A DNA stretch of 64,000 nt from Polaribacter sp. NJDZ03 (lineage in GTDB: Bacteria; Bacteroidota; Bacteroidia; Flavobacteriales; Flavobacteriaceae), in the NCBI RefSeq assembly GCF_019263805.1, contig NZ_CP079195.1:2591001-2655000 (forward strand), written 5' to 3'. How positions within the stretch are numbered: the first letter of the stretch is position 1; each line of letters opens with the position of its first letter. The notes beneath the pieces are model-generated. The model was not told the origin of the DNA. It saw nothing but the letters and a program-made list of their open reading frames with translations, and searched no databases. Of the stretch, positions 1 to 9,684 are shown one piece after another. A program made the translations under genes and the position numbers.

Positions 1-1064
1 TTAATCGTTGCTTTACCACTTAATAAAACATTATTGTTTTGTTGGTATGCGTTTGTTTTTTGAGCTTCTTTATTTACAATTACTTTACCATTAAAAACGG
101 CTGTAGAGCGCTCGTCATAAATTCCTTTATAATCTTGATGAGATTCGCAATTAGGCTCTATGTGATGCACTAAAGTATGGTGATCTATATGTTGCTTCCC
201 TTCGCTAATTGTAATCCCTTTTAAGATAGAATCTATGTATTCTCCTTTTTGATAAAAGTTTAAATTGTTTCTGGTGATATTTCCTCCAAAAGAAAAAGTA
301 TGTACAGAAACAACGCTATTAGATTTTTGTTCTACAAAAGAATTATCTACTAACGATGCATTTAAATCATCATTCTGAATCTTATAATAATCTACAAATG
401 CTCTTTTATCAGCAAAAATTTCTGTAACCGAATTGGTTAAAACAGGATTGCTTGTTAAACTTTGATGACGTTCTATTATTTGAACATGAGAATTCTCTCC
501 AACAACAATTAAATTTCTAGGTTGTAGCATTGTAGCAGCTTCTGTACCTGTAGTGAAATTGATAATTTGAATCGGTTTTTTTACTTCGGTATTTCTAGGA
601 ATATGAATGTATGCTCCTTCTGTTGCAAATGCAGTATTTAAAGATGTTAAATTATCTTTTTCTGCAATTTTATTAAAGTAGTTTTCTATTACTGGCTTAT
701 ATTTATCTTTAGCTAAAGCTGCAGACATTAAGCAAACATCTATAGCATCGTGTGTGGTTTCTGATAAAAAAGAGCTGTATTTTCCATTGATAAAAACAAT
801 TTTATAAGTGTCTATATCATGTATAAAATACTGTTTTACATCAGCCATTTCTATATTACAGTCTTTCTTAGGAAAAATGCTATAATCGTGTTTTAAGACA
901 GCGTTTAAAGAAGTGTACCTCCAAGCTTCTAATTTCTTAGTAGGAAACCCTAATGTTTCAAAGTTTTTAAATGCTTTAGAACGGATTTCGTGTATGTCAG
1001 AATTGGTGTCTACATCATTTTCAAATGCAAGGTATGATGATAATAGTTTGTCTTTTAATTCCAT
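1..1064 (-). CDS. sufD: Fe-S cluster assembly protein SufD (3' end outside window)
   Basis: SufD is a scaffold subunit of the SufBCD complex that builds Fe-S clusters in the cytosol. About 354 codons are visible and the C-terminus lies beyond base 1. The start is the ATG at 1064 (MELKDKLLSSYLAFEND). An early KLEAWRYTSL-type segment and the later beta-helix-like stretch (GAYIHIPRNTEVKKPIQI, then VVGENSHVQIIERH) are typical of SufD. It is the last gene of a sufA-B-C-D order, separated from sufC by 137 bases that hold a long inverted repeat. The partial state is only a window-edge effect. Confidence 0.93.
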   Translation of the reverse strand, partial: MELKDKLLSSYLAFENDVDTNSDIHEIRSKAFKNFETLGFPTKKLEAWRYTSLNAVLKHDYSIFPKKDCNIEMADVKQYFIHDIDTYKIVFINGKYSSFLSETTHDAIDVCLMSAALAKDKYKPVIENYFNKIAEKDNLTSLNTAFATEGAYIHIPRNTEVKKPIQIINFTTGTEAATMLQPRNLIVVGENSHVQIIERHQSLTSNPVLTNSVTEIFADKRAFVDYYKIQNDDLNASLVDNSFVEQKSNSVVSVHTFSFGGNITRNNLNFYQKGEYIDSILKGITISEGKQHIDHHTLVHHIEPNCESHQDYKGIYDERSTAVFNGKVIVNKEAQKTNAYQQNNNVLLSGKATI

Positions 1065-1082
1065 TGTTTCAGTCTTCAGTAC

Positions 1083-1130
1083 TCAGTTTACAATAGTTTT
1101 ATGAATTTTCATTAAACTATTGTAAACTGA
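1083..1130. repeat. 17-bp perfect inverted repeat between sufC and sufD
   Basis: TCAGTTTACAATAGTTT at 1083-1099 is the exact reverse complement of 1114-1130, with a 14-base loop. It lies in the sufC-sufD gap, just upstream of the sufD start, and no long T run follows in the direction of transcription. It could be a processing or attenuation hairpin inside the operon, or one copy of a dispersed palindromic repeat. Confidence 0.7.
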
Positions 1131-1201
1131 CTATTTTTTATTCTTAACTTAATTTTATACACAGTTGCTGGATGCAAACTGCTACTGATTTTACTGTGAA
1201 C

Positions 1202-1948
1202 TTATACAAGTTCTTTAATCCAATCGTATCCTTTTTCCTCTAGTTCTAAAGCTAAAGAAGCATCTCCACTTTTTACGATTTTCCCATCATGTAAAACGTG
1301 TACAAAATCTGGTACGATATAATCTAATAAACGTTGGTAATGCGTAATTACAATTACTGCATTGTCTTTAGATTTTAATTTATTTACCCCGTTTGCAACA
1401 ATACGCAAAGCATCAATATCTAAACCAGAATCAGTTTCATCAAGAATGGCTAATTTTGGTTCTAACATTGCCATTTGAAAAATCTCATTACGTTTCTTTT
1501 CTCCTCCAGAAAAACCTTCGTTTAAAGAACGAGATAAAAATTTACGGTCTATTTCTAATAATTCAGATTTTTCTCTGATCATTTTTAACATGTCTTTTGC
1601 AGGCATGTCTTCTAAACCTTTTGCTTTACGAGTTTCGTTAATTGCAGTTTTAATAAAATTGGTTACAGAAACTCCAGGAATTTCTACAGGATATTGAAAA
1701 GATAAAAACACACCATTATGTGCTCTTTCTTCTGGTGCTAATTCGCTAATGTCTTCTCCATTTAACTCAATTGTACCAGCAGTAACTTCATAATCATCTT
1801 TACCGGCAATAATATTAGCCAAAGTACTTTTACCAGCACCATTAGGTCCCATTATTGCATGTACTTCACCTGCTTTTACTTCTAAACTCAATCCTTTTAA
1901 AATTGATTTATCATCAATACTCGCTTGTAAATTTTCTATTTTTAACAT
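1202..1948 (-). CDS. sufC: Fe-S assembly ATPase SufC
   Basis: SufC is the ABC-type ATPase that drives conformational change of SufBCD during Fe-S cluster assembly. The 248-residue protein has Walker [10 protein letters not shown] (34-42), the ABC signature SGGEKKR (147-153), Walker B ending [12 protein letters not shown] with the catalytic Glu near 171, and the switch His near 203. Length is normal for SufC. It has no membrane segments, as expected for this soluble ABC member. It lies between sufB (79 bases upstream) and sufD in one minus-strand operon. Confidence 0.97.
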   Translation of the reverse strand: MLKIENLQASIDDKSILKGLSLEVKAGEVHAIMGPNGAGKSTLANIIAGKDDYEVTAGTIELNGEDISELAPEERAHNGVFLSFQYPVEIPGVSVTNFIKTAINETRKAKGLEDMPAKDMLKMIREKSELLEIDRKFLSRSLNEGFSGGEKKRNEIFQMAMLEPKLAILDETDSGLDIDALRIVANGVNKLKSKDNAVIVITHYQRLLDYIVPDFVHVLHDGKIVKSGDASLALELEEKGYDWIKELV

Positions 1949-1957
1949 TCTTTTTAT

Positions 1958-1987
1958 GCTATTGGCTTTTAGCTTTTGGCTAGAAGC
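1958..1987. repeat. Imperfect hairpin repeat in the sufB-sufC gap
   Basis: The gap holds a GCTATTGGCTTTTAGC-type run followed by TTTTGGCTAGAAGC, which folds as a short stem with one mismatch. This AGCTTTTGGCT style of repetitive sequence is, from memory, common between flavobacterial genes. No regulatory role can be read from it. Confidence 0.45.
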
Positions 1988-2027
1988 ATTATTTTTAATA
2001 ATTGTATATTTTATGGTTGGTTATAAA

Positions 2028-3476
2028 TTATCCAACACTTCCTTCTAAACTAATCTCCAATAATTTTTGAGCTTCTACAGCAAATTCCATTGGCAATTTA
2101 TTTAAAACCTCTTTACTAAATCCGTTTACAATTAAAGCAATTGCTTTTTCTGTATCAATACCACGTTGGTTACAGTAAAATAATTGTTCTTCACCAATTT
2201 TACTTGTAGTTGCTTCGTGTTCTACTTGAGCTGTTTTATTCTTAACTTCTATATAAGGAAACGTGTGTGCACCACATGCATTACCCATCAATAAAGAATC
2301 GCATTGAGAGAAATTACGTGCGTTTTCTGCTCTTGCATGTATCTGTACCAAACCTCTATAGGAGTTTTGTGAGTTACCTGCTGAGATTCCTTTAGAAATA
2401 ATGGTAGACTTAGTATTTTTACCTAAGTGAATCATTTTTGTACCTGTATCTGCTTGTTGAAAATTATTAGTAACTGCAATTGAGTAAAACTCACCTACAG
2501 AATTATTTCCTTTTAAAATACAAGAAGGATATTTCCAAGTTACAGCAGAACCAGTTTCTACTTGTGTCCAAGAAATTTTAGCATTGGTTTCACACAATCC
2601 TCTTTTGGTTACAAAATTGTAAACGCCACCTTTTCCTTCTTTATTACCAGGATACCAGTTTTGTACAGTAGAATATTTAATTTCAGCATCATCCATTGCA
2701 ATTAATTCTACAACAGCTGCATGTAATTGATTTTCATCTCTACTTGGCGCAGTACATCCTTCTAAGTAAGATACATAACTCCCTGCATCTGCAACTACTA
2801 GAGTTCTTTCAAACTGTCCTGTTCCACCTTCATTAATTCTAAAATAGGTAGAAAGTTCCATCGGACAACGAACACCTTTTGGAATGTAACAGAAAGATCC
2901 ATCAGAAAAAACAGCCGAATTTAATGCTGCATAAAAGTTGTCTGTAGTTGGTACAACGGTTCCTAAATATTTTCTTACCAATTCTGGATGTTCTTGAATT
3001 GCTTCAGAAATAGGCATAAAAATAATACCTTTTTCACCTAATGTTTTCTTAAAAGTAGTAGCAACAGAAACAGAATCCATTACAATATCTACCGCTACAT
3101 TAGCTAATTTTTTTTGTTCGTCTAAAGAAATTCCTAAACGTTTAAAAGTGTCCAATAATTCTGGATCTACTTCATCTAAACTATTTAATTTAGGTTTCTT
3201 TTTTGGTGCAGAATAGTAAGCAATGTCTTGAAAACTTGGTTTCGCATAATGCACATTAGCCCATTCTGGTTCTTCCATTTTTTCCCAAACCCTATAAGCC
3301 TCTAAACGCCATTCGGTCATCCATTCTGGCTCATTTTTCTTTTTAGAAATTGCGCGAACAACATCTTCACTTAATCCTACAGGAAATGTGTCACTTTCTA
3401 TATCTGTGTAAAAACCGTATTTATATTCTTGAGTTTTTAATTCTTCTTCTAGCTGTTCCTCTGTGTACTTTGACAT
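2028..3476 (-). CDS. sufB: Fe-S cluster assembly protein SufB
   Basis: SufB is the scaffold subunit on which clusters are assembled, working with SufC and SufD. The 482-residue protein is the usual SufB length. Recognisable segments are [20 protein letters not shown], the [19 protein letters not shown] block, and the C-terminal [13 protein letters not shown] with a conserved Cys near the site used for cluster building. The start ATG at 3476 is 15 bases after the end of the SufA-like gene, so the two are clearly cotranscribed. Confidence 0.97.
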   Translation of the reverse strand: MSKYTEEQLEEELKTQEYKYGFYTDIESDTFPVGLSEDVVRAISKKKNEPEWMTEWRLEAYRVWEKMEEPEWANVHYAKPSFQDIAYYSAPKKKPKLNSLDEVDPELLDTFKRLGISLDEQKKLANVAVDIVMDSVSVATTFKKTLGEKGIIFMPISEAIQEHPELVRKYLGTVVPTTDNFYAALNSAVFSDGSFCYIPKGVRCPMELSTYFRINEGGTGQFERTLVVADAGSYVSYLEGCTAPSRDENQLHAAVVELIAMDDAEIKYSTVQNWYPGNKEGKGGVYNFVTKRGLCETNAKISWTQVETGSAVTWKYPSCILKGNNSVGEFYSIAVTNNFQQADTGTKMIHLGKNTKSTIISKGISAGNSQNSYRGLVQIHARAENARNFSQCDSLLMGNACGAHTFPYIEVKNKTAQVEHEATTSKIGEEQLFYCNQRGIDTEKAIALIVNGFSKEVLNKLPMEFAVEAQKLLEISLEGSVG

Positions 3477-3491
3477 CTTTTTCTTAAATTT

Positions 3492-3821
3492 TTAAAGTGA
3501 GAATGATTCTCCACAACCACAAGTTCTATTTGCGTTTGGGTTGTTAAAAACAAATCCTTTTCCGTTTAAACCTCCAGAGTATTCTAAGGTGGTTCCAACT
3601 AAATATAAAAAGCTTTTTTTATCAACAATGATTTTTACATCATTCTCCATAAACACCTTATCGTTTTCTTCTTTTTTGTTATCGAAAGTTAAATCGTAAG
3701 ATAAACCTGAACAACCACCACTTTTTACACCAACGCGTACAAAATCGGTTGCTGCATTAAAGCCATCGTCAGTCATTAATTCTATGACTTTCTTCTTTGC
3801 TGTGTCTGAAACTTTTATCAT
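3492..3821 (-). CDS. sufA: A-type Fe-S carrier (HesB/IscA/SufA family)
   Basis: This is a 109-residue A-type carrier that likely shuttles Fe-S clusters to target proteins. The three ligand cysteines are at 37 (in GGCSGLSYDL), 101 and 103 (CGCGES near the C-terminus). The reading frame is open up to 3863, but the ATG at 3821 (MIKVSDTAKKK) gives the family's normal N-terminus, and a promoter-like element lies between the two. It is the first gene of the suf operon, so the set can run from carrier to scaffold on one transcript. Confidence 0.94.
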   Translation of the reverse strand: MIKVSDTAKKKVIELMTDDGFNAATDFVRVGVKSGGCSGLSYDLTFDNKKEENDKVFMENDVKIIVDKKSFLYLVGTTLEYSGGLNGKGFVFNNPNANRTCGCGESFSL

Positions 3822-3852
3822 AATTTTAAATAGATTAAATCTAAATTGTGGA

Positions 3853-3860
3853 CAAATATA
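3853..3860 (-). promoter_or_regulatory. Putative suf operon -7 element
   Basis: On the minus strand the bases read TATATTTG, matching the Bacteroidota -7 consensus TAnnTTTG. It lies 32 bases before the chosen sufA start. A TTTG lies about 23 bases further upstream, slightly wider than the usual -33 spacing. Confidence 0.5.
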
Positions 3861-4132
3861 CAATATAAGTCGAAGAAAAATAACAAACTTTCATTAACAA
3901 ACCCAATTATGCAATTGGTTTTATTGATTGTTCTTTTAAGTAACCGTTTTACAGACCATGATATTATTTTAGATTAATAATATACTATTGCAGATTCTAA
4001 GAAAATATAAATACTCGTTTATATAAATTAATGTACTAACATTTTTTATTGTTGATAAAACTCTCTGAAATGAATTATGAATATAATAACAAAATATTGA
4101 TAAATTTATAACTCATTTTGTACTTTCGATAC

Positions 4133-5215
4133 ATGGAATTGCAACCACCTTTTAGAAAAATAATTCATGTAGATATGGATGCCTTTTACGCATCTGTAGC
4201 AGAATTAGACAACCCAGAATTAAGGGGAAAAGCGATTGCTGTTGGTGGCGAAGGTAGAAGAGGCGTTATTTCTGCAGCCAGTTACGAAGCTCGTAAATTT
4301 GGTGTAAAATCTGCCATGAGTGGCGCTTTAGCCAGACAAAAATGTCCGCATTTAATCTTTGTAAATAGTAATTTTGCTCGCTATAAAGAAATATCAGCTC
4401 AAGTTAGAGAAGTATTTTATGAGTATACAGACTTGGTAGAGCCACTTTCTTTAGATGAAGCGTATTTAGATGTTACAGAAAATAAGAAAGGAAATCCGTC
4501 TGCAAACACCATTGCAAGAGAAATTAGAGAGCGTATTTTTGAAGTAACTGGTTTACGGGCTTCCGCCGGAATTTCTATAAATAAGTTTATAGCAAAAGTA
4601 GCATCTGATATTAATAAACCTAACGGACAAAAAACAGTGCATCCAGATGAGGTTATTCAGTTTTTAGAAGAATTACCTGTCAATAAATTCTACGGAGTCG
4701 GTAAGGTTACCGCTGCAAAAATGTATAATTTAGGTATTTTTGTTGGGAACGATTTAAAGAAAAAATCGTTAGAAGAGCTGGTTAAATCTTTCGGGAAATC
4801 TGGTGCTCATTATTATAATATTGTTCGCGGAATTCATAATAGCGCCGTAAAACCCAATAGAATTAGAAAGTCTGTTGCAGCAGAAAGAACTTTTAGTGAA
4901 AATATTTCTTCGGAAATTTTTATGATAGAAAAGTTAGAGAAAATTGCCGATGAGTTAGAAAGACGCATGACTAAAACCGATACAAAGGGAAAAACGATTA
5001 CCTTAAAAATTAAGTATTCAGATTTTACACAACATACTAGGAGTAAAACCAAAGAATATTTTATGCAGACCAAAAACGAATTTTTTCCTGTTGTAAAAGA
5101 GTTGTTATTTCAAGATGAAATTACAAATTCCGTACGTTTGTTAGGTTTGTCTTTTGGTAATTTAAATACCGAAAACAAAGAACCTGTTTGGGTACAGTTA
5201 AAGTTTGAGTTCTGA
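4133..5215 (+). CDS. dinB: DNA polymerase IV (Y family)
   Basis: This error-prone polymerase copies past DNA damage. With the ATG at 4133 it has 360 residues. Palm motifs are HVDMDAFYASV (Asp 14 and 16 bind metal) and SLDEAYLDVTE (Asp108-Glu109). The helix-hairpin-helix part and little finger follow. The C-terminus ends in QLKFEF, a candidate beta-clamp-binding tail. The frame extends 5 codons upstream to a TTG, but ATG gives the usual start. A TACTTTCG element with TTG 21 bases upstream lies only a few bases before the ATG, so the mRNA may be almost leaderless. Confidence 0.96.
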   Translation: MELQPPFRKIIHVDMDAFYASVAELDNPELRGKAIAVGGEGRRGVISAASYEARKFGVKSAMSGALARQKCPHLIFVNSNFARYKEISAQVREVFYEYTDLVEPLSLDEAYLDVTENKKGNPSANTIAREIRERIFEVTGLRASAGISINKFIAKVASDINKPNGQKTVHPDEVIQFLEELPVNKFYGVGKVTAAKMYNLGIFVGNDLKKKSLEELVKSFGKSGAHYYNIVRGIHNSAVKPNRIRKSVAAERTFSENISSEIFMIEKLEKIADELERRMTKTDTKGKTITLKIKYSDFTQHTRSKTKEYFMQTKNEFFPVVKELLFQDEITNSVRLLGLSFGNLNTENKEPVWVQLKFEF

Positions 5216-5356
5216 CACTAAGCGTCTTTTTGTATTTTACAAAATTATGGTAAGCATTGTGCGGCAGCATTACTGAGTAATCTGTTAACTTAAATTATGA
5301 AGAGTTTAATGTCTGTAGGCTTGCCTAAAAATGAAAAGAATTAATAATACTTCCAA

Positions 5357-5452
5357 TTGTTATTTCGACGGTAGGAGAAATTTCATAACCAGAAAAATAC
5401 AAAACAGCGTGACTTTATGTGATTTCTCTCAAAAGGTCGAAATGACAAACTG
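5357..5452. repeat. Dispersed long inverted repeat (GTCATTTCGACC family)
   Basis: TTATTTCGACGGTAGGAGAA at the left is matched in inverted orientation by GAGA/TCTC and GGTCGAAATGACAA at the right. The same unit occurs in several copies at 28.6-29.6 kb around a GIY-YIG gene. It occupies most of the dinB-GNAT gap (5216-5558); the rest of that gap holds another weak palindrome-like stretch near 5505-5545 and no gene. Confidence 0.65.
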
Positions 5453-5558
5453 AAAGAAAAACCAAAAATCTTATCAGAGAAAGGATTAAATTGTACGTTA
5501 TTATTTCTGAGTCATTATTTTTTTATAGGGTCTTAGAATGACATAAATAACATTAAAA

Positions 5559-6011
5559 ATGAGAATAGAAACTATTAGAACAAATTCTGAAAATCCAGAT
5601 TTTATCAGTTTGGTAAAACAGTTAGATGCTTATTTAAAAATCATGGATGGAGCAGAACACGATTTTTACAATCAGTTTAATAATATTGATGTTTTAAAGA
5701 ATGTGGTGGTGGTTTCTGTTGATAAAAAAGCAGTTGGCTGCGGAGCAATAAAAAAGTTTGACGCTACTTCTGTAGAGGTAAAAAGAATGTTTGTTTCTCT
5801 GGATGATAGAGGAAAAGGAGTTGCTAAAAAAGTATTACAAGAATTAGAAACTTGGGCTAAAGAATTAGGTTATAAAAAATGTATTTTAGAAACCAGAAAA
5901 AGACAAGTGGAAGCAGCAAAATTTTATACCAAATGCAACTATAAAAAGATTCCAAATTACGGACAATACAAAGGAGTAGAAAATAGTATTTGTTTTGAAA
6001 AAGCATTGTAA
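5559..6011 (+). CDS. GNAT family N-acetyltransferase
   Basis: The 150-residue protein has the GNAT fold: VEVKRMFVSLDDRGKGVAKKVL gives the beta4 strand and the acetyl-CoA pyrophosphate loop (R-G-K-G-V-A), and FYTKCNYKKIPNYG is the usual final alpha4-beta6 part. The acetylated substrate cannot be told from sequence. It lies 16 bases before the FAD reductase that starts the polyketide operon and may be cotranscribed with it, though it is not an obvious pathway enzyme. Confidence 0.85.
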   Translation: MRIETIRTNSENPDFISLVKQLDAYLKIMDGAEHDFYNQFNNIDVLKNVVVVSVDKKAVGCGAIKKFDATSVEVKRMFVSLDDRGKGVAKKVLQELETWAKELGYKKCILETRKRQVEAAKFYTKCNYKKIPNYGQYKGVENSICFEKAL

Positions 6012-6027
6012 AAGTCAATAGATTAAA

Positions 6028-7191
6028 ATGAAAAAACCTATAAACACAGATAATTATAATAATAGCAATTTAGTTGCAGATGTAATTATTATTGGTGGAG
6101 GTTTAGCAGGTTTATGCAATGCAATTCATTTATCAAAATTTAATAAAAAGGTTTTATTAATTGAGAAAAATGAATACCCTAAACACAAAGTTTGTGGTGA
6201 ATATATATCGAATGAAGTATTGCCTTATTTAGACTTTTTAGAGATTAATCCGTTTGATTTTGGCGCTGTTAAAATTAAAAACTTTCAATTATCAACTACT
6301 AAGAACAACCTTATTTCGGTAAAATTACCTTTGGGAGGATTCGGAATTTCACGGTATCAATTAGATCTTATTTTATCAGAAAAAGCGATAAAAAACGGAG
6401 TTACAATTTTAAAAGATTCCGTAATAAATGTTGCTTTTAAAAATGATGTGTTTTTGGTTGAAACCAAAGAGAATAACACGTTCACTTCAAAAATTACGAT
6501 TGGAGCTTTTGGAAAACGTTCTTTGTTAGATGTAAAAATGGAACGTGAGTTTATCCAAAAAAAATCGCCTTATTTAGGCGTTAAAATTCATGTAAAAGGA
6601 AACTTTAGAGAAGATTTAGTAGCGCTTCATAACTTTAAAGGTGGTTATTGTGGTGTTTCTAAAGTAGAGAATAATGCAATTAATTTGTGTTATATCACCA
6701 ATTATACATCCTTTAAAAAGTATAAAAATATTGATGATTTTCAGGAACAAGTCGTTTTTAAAAATCAATTTTTAAAAGAAATTTTTAATAATTCTCAAGC
6801 TATTTTTGAGAAGCCATTAACCATTAGTCAGATTTCTTTTGAAACCAAAAAACCAGTAGAAAAGCATATTTTAATGTGCGGAGATTCTGCAGGAATGATT
6901 CATCCGCTTTGCGGAAATGGAATGAGTATGGCAATTCAGTCTGCACAAATTGCCTCTAAATTGATTCTAAATTACTTGAATAGTGAAAAAGTGTCTAGAA
7001 ACGAGCTCGAAAAGCAATATATTAGACAGTGGAATAAAAAATTTAGTTTGCGTTTAAAAGCAGGTCATTTTATAGCAATGTTGTTTCGAAAAGATAAAAT
7101 TGCAGCTGTTTTGCTTCAAATTTTAAAAAAACTACCTTTTTTATTACCAATTATAATTAAGCAAACACATGGTAAACCAATGAAAATTTAA
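6028..7191 (+). CDS. FAD-dependent oxidoreductase, geranylgeranyl-reductase-like
   Basis: This 387-residue flavoprotein has an N-terminal Rossmann dinucleotide site (DVIIIGGGLAGL, glycines 23-28), the KVCGEY segment near 54-59 typical of the geranylgeranyl reductase/FixC-like group, and a second FAD motif (CGDSAGMIHPLCGNGMSMAI) near 290-310. It likely reduces or hydroxylates a lipid or aromatic intermediate. It overlaps the next gene by one base (end and start both at 7191), so the two are translationally coupled. A flavoprotein next to a methyltransferase and a type III PKS recalls phenolic-lipid operons of the srsABC kind; the substrate here is an inference. Confidence 0.9.
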   Translation: MKKPINTDNYNNSNLVADVIIIGGGLAGLCNAIHLSKFNKKVLLIEKNEYPKHKVCGEYISNEVLPYLDFLEINPFDFGAVKIKNFQLSTTKNNLISVKLPLGGFGISRYQLDLILSEKAIKNGVTILKDSVINVAFKNDVFLVETKENNTFTSKITIGAFGKRSLLDVKMEREFIQKKSPYLGVKIHVKGNFREDLVALHNFKGGYCGVSKVENNAINLCYITNYTSFKKYKNIDDFQEQVVFKNQFLKEIFNNSQAIFEKPLTISQISFETKKPVEKHILMCGDSAGMIHPLCGNGMSMAIQSAQIASKLILNYLNSEKVSRNELEKQYIRQWNKKFSLRLKAGHFIAMLFRKDKIAAVLLQILKKLPFLLPIIIKQTHGKPMKI

Positions 7192-7901
7192 TGGATTTTT
7201 TTATCAGCACAAATAATAGAACAGACAAAGAAGAATTAATGGACGATTTTTCTATTGGCGGAGATTTATTGCGAGATACTTTAGATAAGTTAGAAAATAT
7301 AAATCGGTATTTAGGCGGAAATTTAGTAACTTTAAATTCACTGAAAAAAGTATTAAAAAATCACCCAAAAGAACAAGAGCTAACTATTGTAGATATTGGT
7401 TGTGGTCATGGAGATATTTTACGAGATGTGGCAAAATTTGGAAGAAACAAAGGCTATAAAATGACGTTGTTAGGTATTGATGCAAACCCCACAGCAATAG
7501 AATACGCCAATGAATTGTCAACAGCGTTTCCAGAACTGAGTTTTAAAACGGAAGATATTTTTTCTGATACATTTAAAAACAGACAATTCGATGTGGTATT
7601 GGCCACCTTATTTTTACATCATTTTAAAGAAGAACAATTGGTTTCTTTTCTGGGAAACACTTTAAAACAAACAAAAATAGCAATTGTAGTAAACGATTTA
7701 CATCGACATAAATTGGCGTATTATTTATTTATGCTGTTGTCACTTTTTATCAAAAATAAAATGATTATTGAAGACGGATTAACATCTGTTTTAAGAGGAT
7801 TCAAAAGAAAAGATTTAGAAAGAATCTCTCAAAAATTAAATGTAAAAGCACAAATTTCTTGGAAATGGGCATTTCGTTTTCAATGGATATTGAAACGTTA
7901 A
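7191..7901 (+). CDS. SAM-dependent class I methyltransferase
   Basis: A 236-residue methyltransferase with motif I TIVDIGCGHGDIL (glycines near 70-74), an acidic residue in LLGIDANPTAIEYA that should bind the ribose of SAM, and FDVVLATLFLHHF as motif IV/post II. The closing RWAFRFQWILKR-like tail is typical of small-molecule methyltransferases beside polyketide genes. It starts on the last base of the FAD reductase gene. The expected target is a hydroxyl or carbon of the polyketide product; this is inferred from context. Confidence 0.9.
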   Translation: MDFFISTNNRTDKEELMDDFSIGGDLLRDTLDKLENINRYLGGNLVTLNSLKKVLKNHPKEQELTIVDIGCGHGDILRDVAKFGRNKGYKMTLLGIDANPTAIEYANELSTAFPELSFKTEDIFSDTFKNRQFDVVLATLFLHHFKEEQLVSFLGNTLKQTKIAIVVNDLHRHKLAYYLFMLLSLFIKNKMIIEDGLTSVLRGFKRKDLERISQKLNVKAQISWKWAFRFQWILKR

Positions 7902-7993
7902 AAAGTTTTAGGTTTTACTTTAAACCATAAAAATCCAGTGAAATTCAAGTCGAAATAAATTAGTGAGAATTCGTGAAATCAGTGTCTAAAAAT

Positions 7994-9046
7994 ATGAAAG
8001 TTAAAATAACATCGGTTGCAAAACAACTACCAAAATATCACAGAGAAACAAAAGATATTATTCCGTTTGTAAAATTATGGATGCAAGATCAAGATACCCG
8101 TTTTCAAAGAAAAGTAATTAAACTTTTTGAAGGAGCAGGCGTAGACAAACGCTATTCTATTATGGATCCAGAAGAAGTTTTTATAGCAACTTCTTTTGAG
8201 GAAAAAAATGATATTTACGCACGTGAAGTTGTGAAATTAGCAGAACAATCTTTAAAAAAATCATTAGAAAAAGCGAGTTTAAAACCTACAGATATCGATT
8301 ATATAATTACGGTAAGTTGCACCGGAATTATGATTCCGTCTATGGATGCTTATTTGATTAATTCCTTGCAAATGAAACAAGACATTGTGCGTTTGCCTGT
8401 TACAGAAATGGGTTGTGCAGCAGGAGTTTCTGGTATTATTTATGCAAAGAATTTTTTAAAGGCGAATCCGAATAAAAGAGCTGCCGTAATTGCTGTGGAA
8501 GCACCAACAGCAACATTTCAGTTAGAAGATTATTCGATGACAAATATTGTAAGTGCTGCTATTTTTGGTGATGGAGCTTCTGCTGTTATTTTGTCTTCTT
8601 ATGAAGATGATAAAGGGCCAGCAATTATTGATGAAGCGATGTATCATTTTTACGATGCCACTTCTATGATGGGTTTTAAATTGGTAAATACAGGTTTGCA
8701 AATGATATTGGATAAGGAAGTTCCGCAAAAAATATCAGATCATTTTCCGGCAATTGTGCATCCTTTTTTAGAACGAAATAATTTAACGATTGATGATGTA
8801 GACCACTTGATTTTTCATCCTGGAGGAAAGAAAATTGTACAAACGGTAGAAGATTTATTCGGTGTTTTAGGGAAAAATATAGACGACACAAAAGAAGTTT
8901 TACGTTTGTACGGCAACATGTCTAGCGCAACAGTTTTGTATGTTTTAGAACGATTTATGGATCGAAATCCACCAAAAGGAGAAAGAGGGCTTATGTTAAG
9001 TTTTGGTCCTGGTTTTTCAGCACAACGAATATTGTTGGAGTGGTAA
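7994..9046 (+). CDS. Type III polyketide synthase (chalcone/stilbene synthase family)
   Basis: The enzyme extends an acyl starter with malonyl-CoA and cyclises the product on a single active site. With the ATG at 7994 it has 350 residues; a GTG start at 7973 would add seven. The triad is visible: Cys141 in TEMGCAAGVSG, His275 in LIFHPGGKK and Asn308 in YGNMSSATV. The C-terminal LSFGPGFSAQRILLEW carries the GFGPG-like loop that shapes the pocket. Neighbouring KAS, ACP and dehydratase genes suggest that a dedicated fatty-acyl starter is made on site, which would give an alkyl-resorcinol or pyrone lipid. The product is not known. Confidence 0.95.
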   Translation: MKVKITSVAKQLPKYHRETKDIIPFVKLWMQDQDTRFQRKVIKLFEGAGVDKRYSIMDPEEVFIATSFEEKNDIYAREVVKLAEQSLKKSLEKASLKPTDIDYIITVSCTGIMIPSMDAYLINSLQMKQDIVRLPVTEMGCAAGVSGIIYAKNFLKANPNKRAAVIAVEAPTATFQLEDYSMTNIVSAAIFGDGASAVILSSYEDDKGPAIIDEAMYHFYDATSMMGFKLVNTGLQMILDKEVPQKISDHFPAIVHPFLERNNLTIDDVDHLIFHPGGKKIVQTVEDLFGVLGKNIDDTKEVLRLYGNMSSATVLYVLERFMDRNPPKGERGLMLSFGPGFSAQRILLEW

Positions 9047-9069
9047 TTGAATGATAATAAGTAATGACA

Positions 9070-9102
9070 AGACCTCACAGGTTTTAAAAACCTGTGAGGT
9101 CT
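9070..9102. repeat. REP-like perfect palindrome, copy 1
   Basis: A 33-base perfect palindrome: arm AGACCTCACAGGTTTT (9070-9085), one central base, then its reverse complement (9087-9102). It follows the type III PKS gene and ends 15 bases before the transposase ATG. Three more copies lie at 9685, 10178 and 11522. Confidence 0.9.
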
Positions 9103-9117
9103 GTTAAAGAAAACAAT

Positions 9118-9678
9118 ATGAAATATGAAGTTTTAGTAGAAGATTCTTTTTACCATATTTATAACTGTGGAAACAATAAAGAAAATATTTTTATTGAAGA
9201 GCAGAATTATGCTTATTTTCTTCTATTAGTAAAAAAACACCTTTCTAAAACTTTAGAGATTTTGACTTATTGTTTATTGAAAAATCACTTTCACTTATTA
9301 ATAAAGACAAAAGAAGAGGTTGCTTCAAAAGAAATATCTCAATCATTTTCAAATTTATTTAATGCGTATTCAAAAAGTATCAATAAAAAATATGGAAGAA
9401 GTGGAAGTTTATTTAAAGATCGTTTTTCAAGAATAAAATTAGATAATGAAGAGTATTTAAGAAAGTTGATTTTATACATTCATTTAAACCCAACACACCA
9501 TCAGTTTGTAGGTGATTTTAGAACGTATAAACATTCTTCTTACAATTCTATTTTATCAGATAAAAAAACAAGTTTATTAAGAGACTATGTTATCAATATT
9601 TTTGAAGACAAACAAAATTTTATCGACTCTCATAAAGTTAAGGAAGTAATTATTTTAGAATCCTTAACTTTAGAGTAA
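9118..9678 (+). CDS. REP-associated tyrosine transposase (Y1/HUH family)
   Basis: This 186-residue protein belongs to the Y1_Tnp group that nicks single-stranded DNA at hairpins. It shows the HUH metal site LKNHFHLLIK (His57, His59), the GRSGSLFKDRFSR block, and YLRKLILYIHLNP with the probable catalytic Tyr at 120 (Tyr113 is an alternative). The frame is open back to a GTG inside the upstream palindrome, but the ATG at 9118 gives the normal N-terminus (MKYEVLVEDSFYHIYNCG). It appears complete. It is oriented with the operon, so insertion may not be polar. Confidence 0.9.
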   Translation: MKYEVLVEDSFYHIYNCGNNKENIFIEEQNYAYFLLLVKKHLSKTLEILTYCLLKNHFHLLIKTKEEVASKEISQSFSNLFNAYSKSINKKYGRSGSLFKDRFSRIKLDNEEYLRKLILYIHLNPTHHQFVGDFRTYKHSSYNSILSDKKTSLLRDYVINIFEDKQNFIDSHKVKEVIILESLTLE

Positions 9679-9684
9679 TAAAGA

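Noticed and set aside
9094..9117. GTG start of the transposase inside the palindrome
   Set aside because: The extra eight codons are encoded by the repeat itself; the ATG at 9118 fits the family N-terminus.
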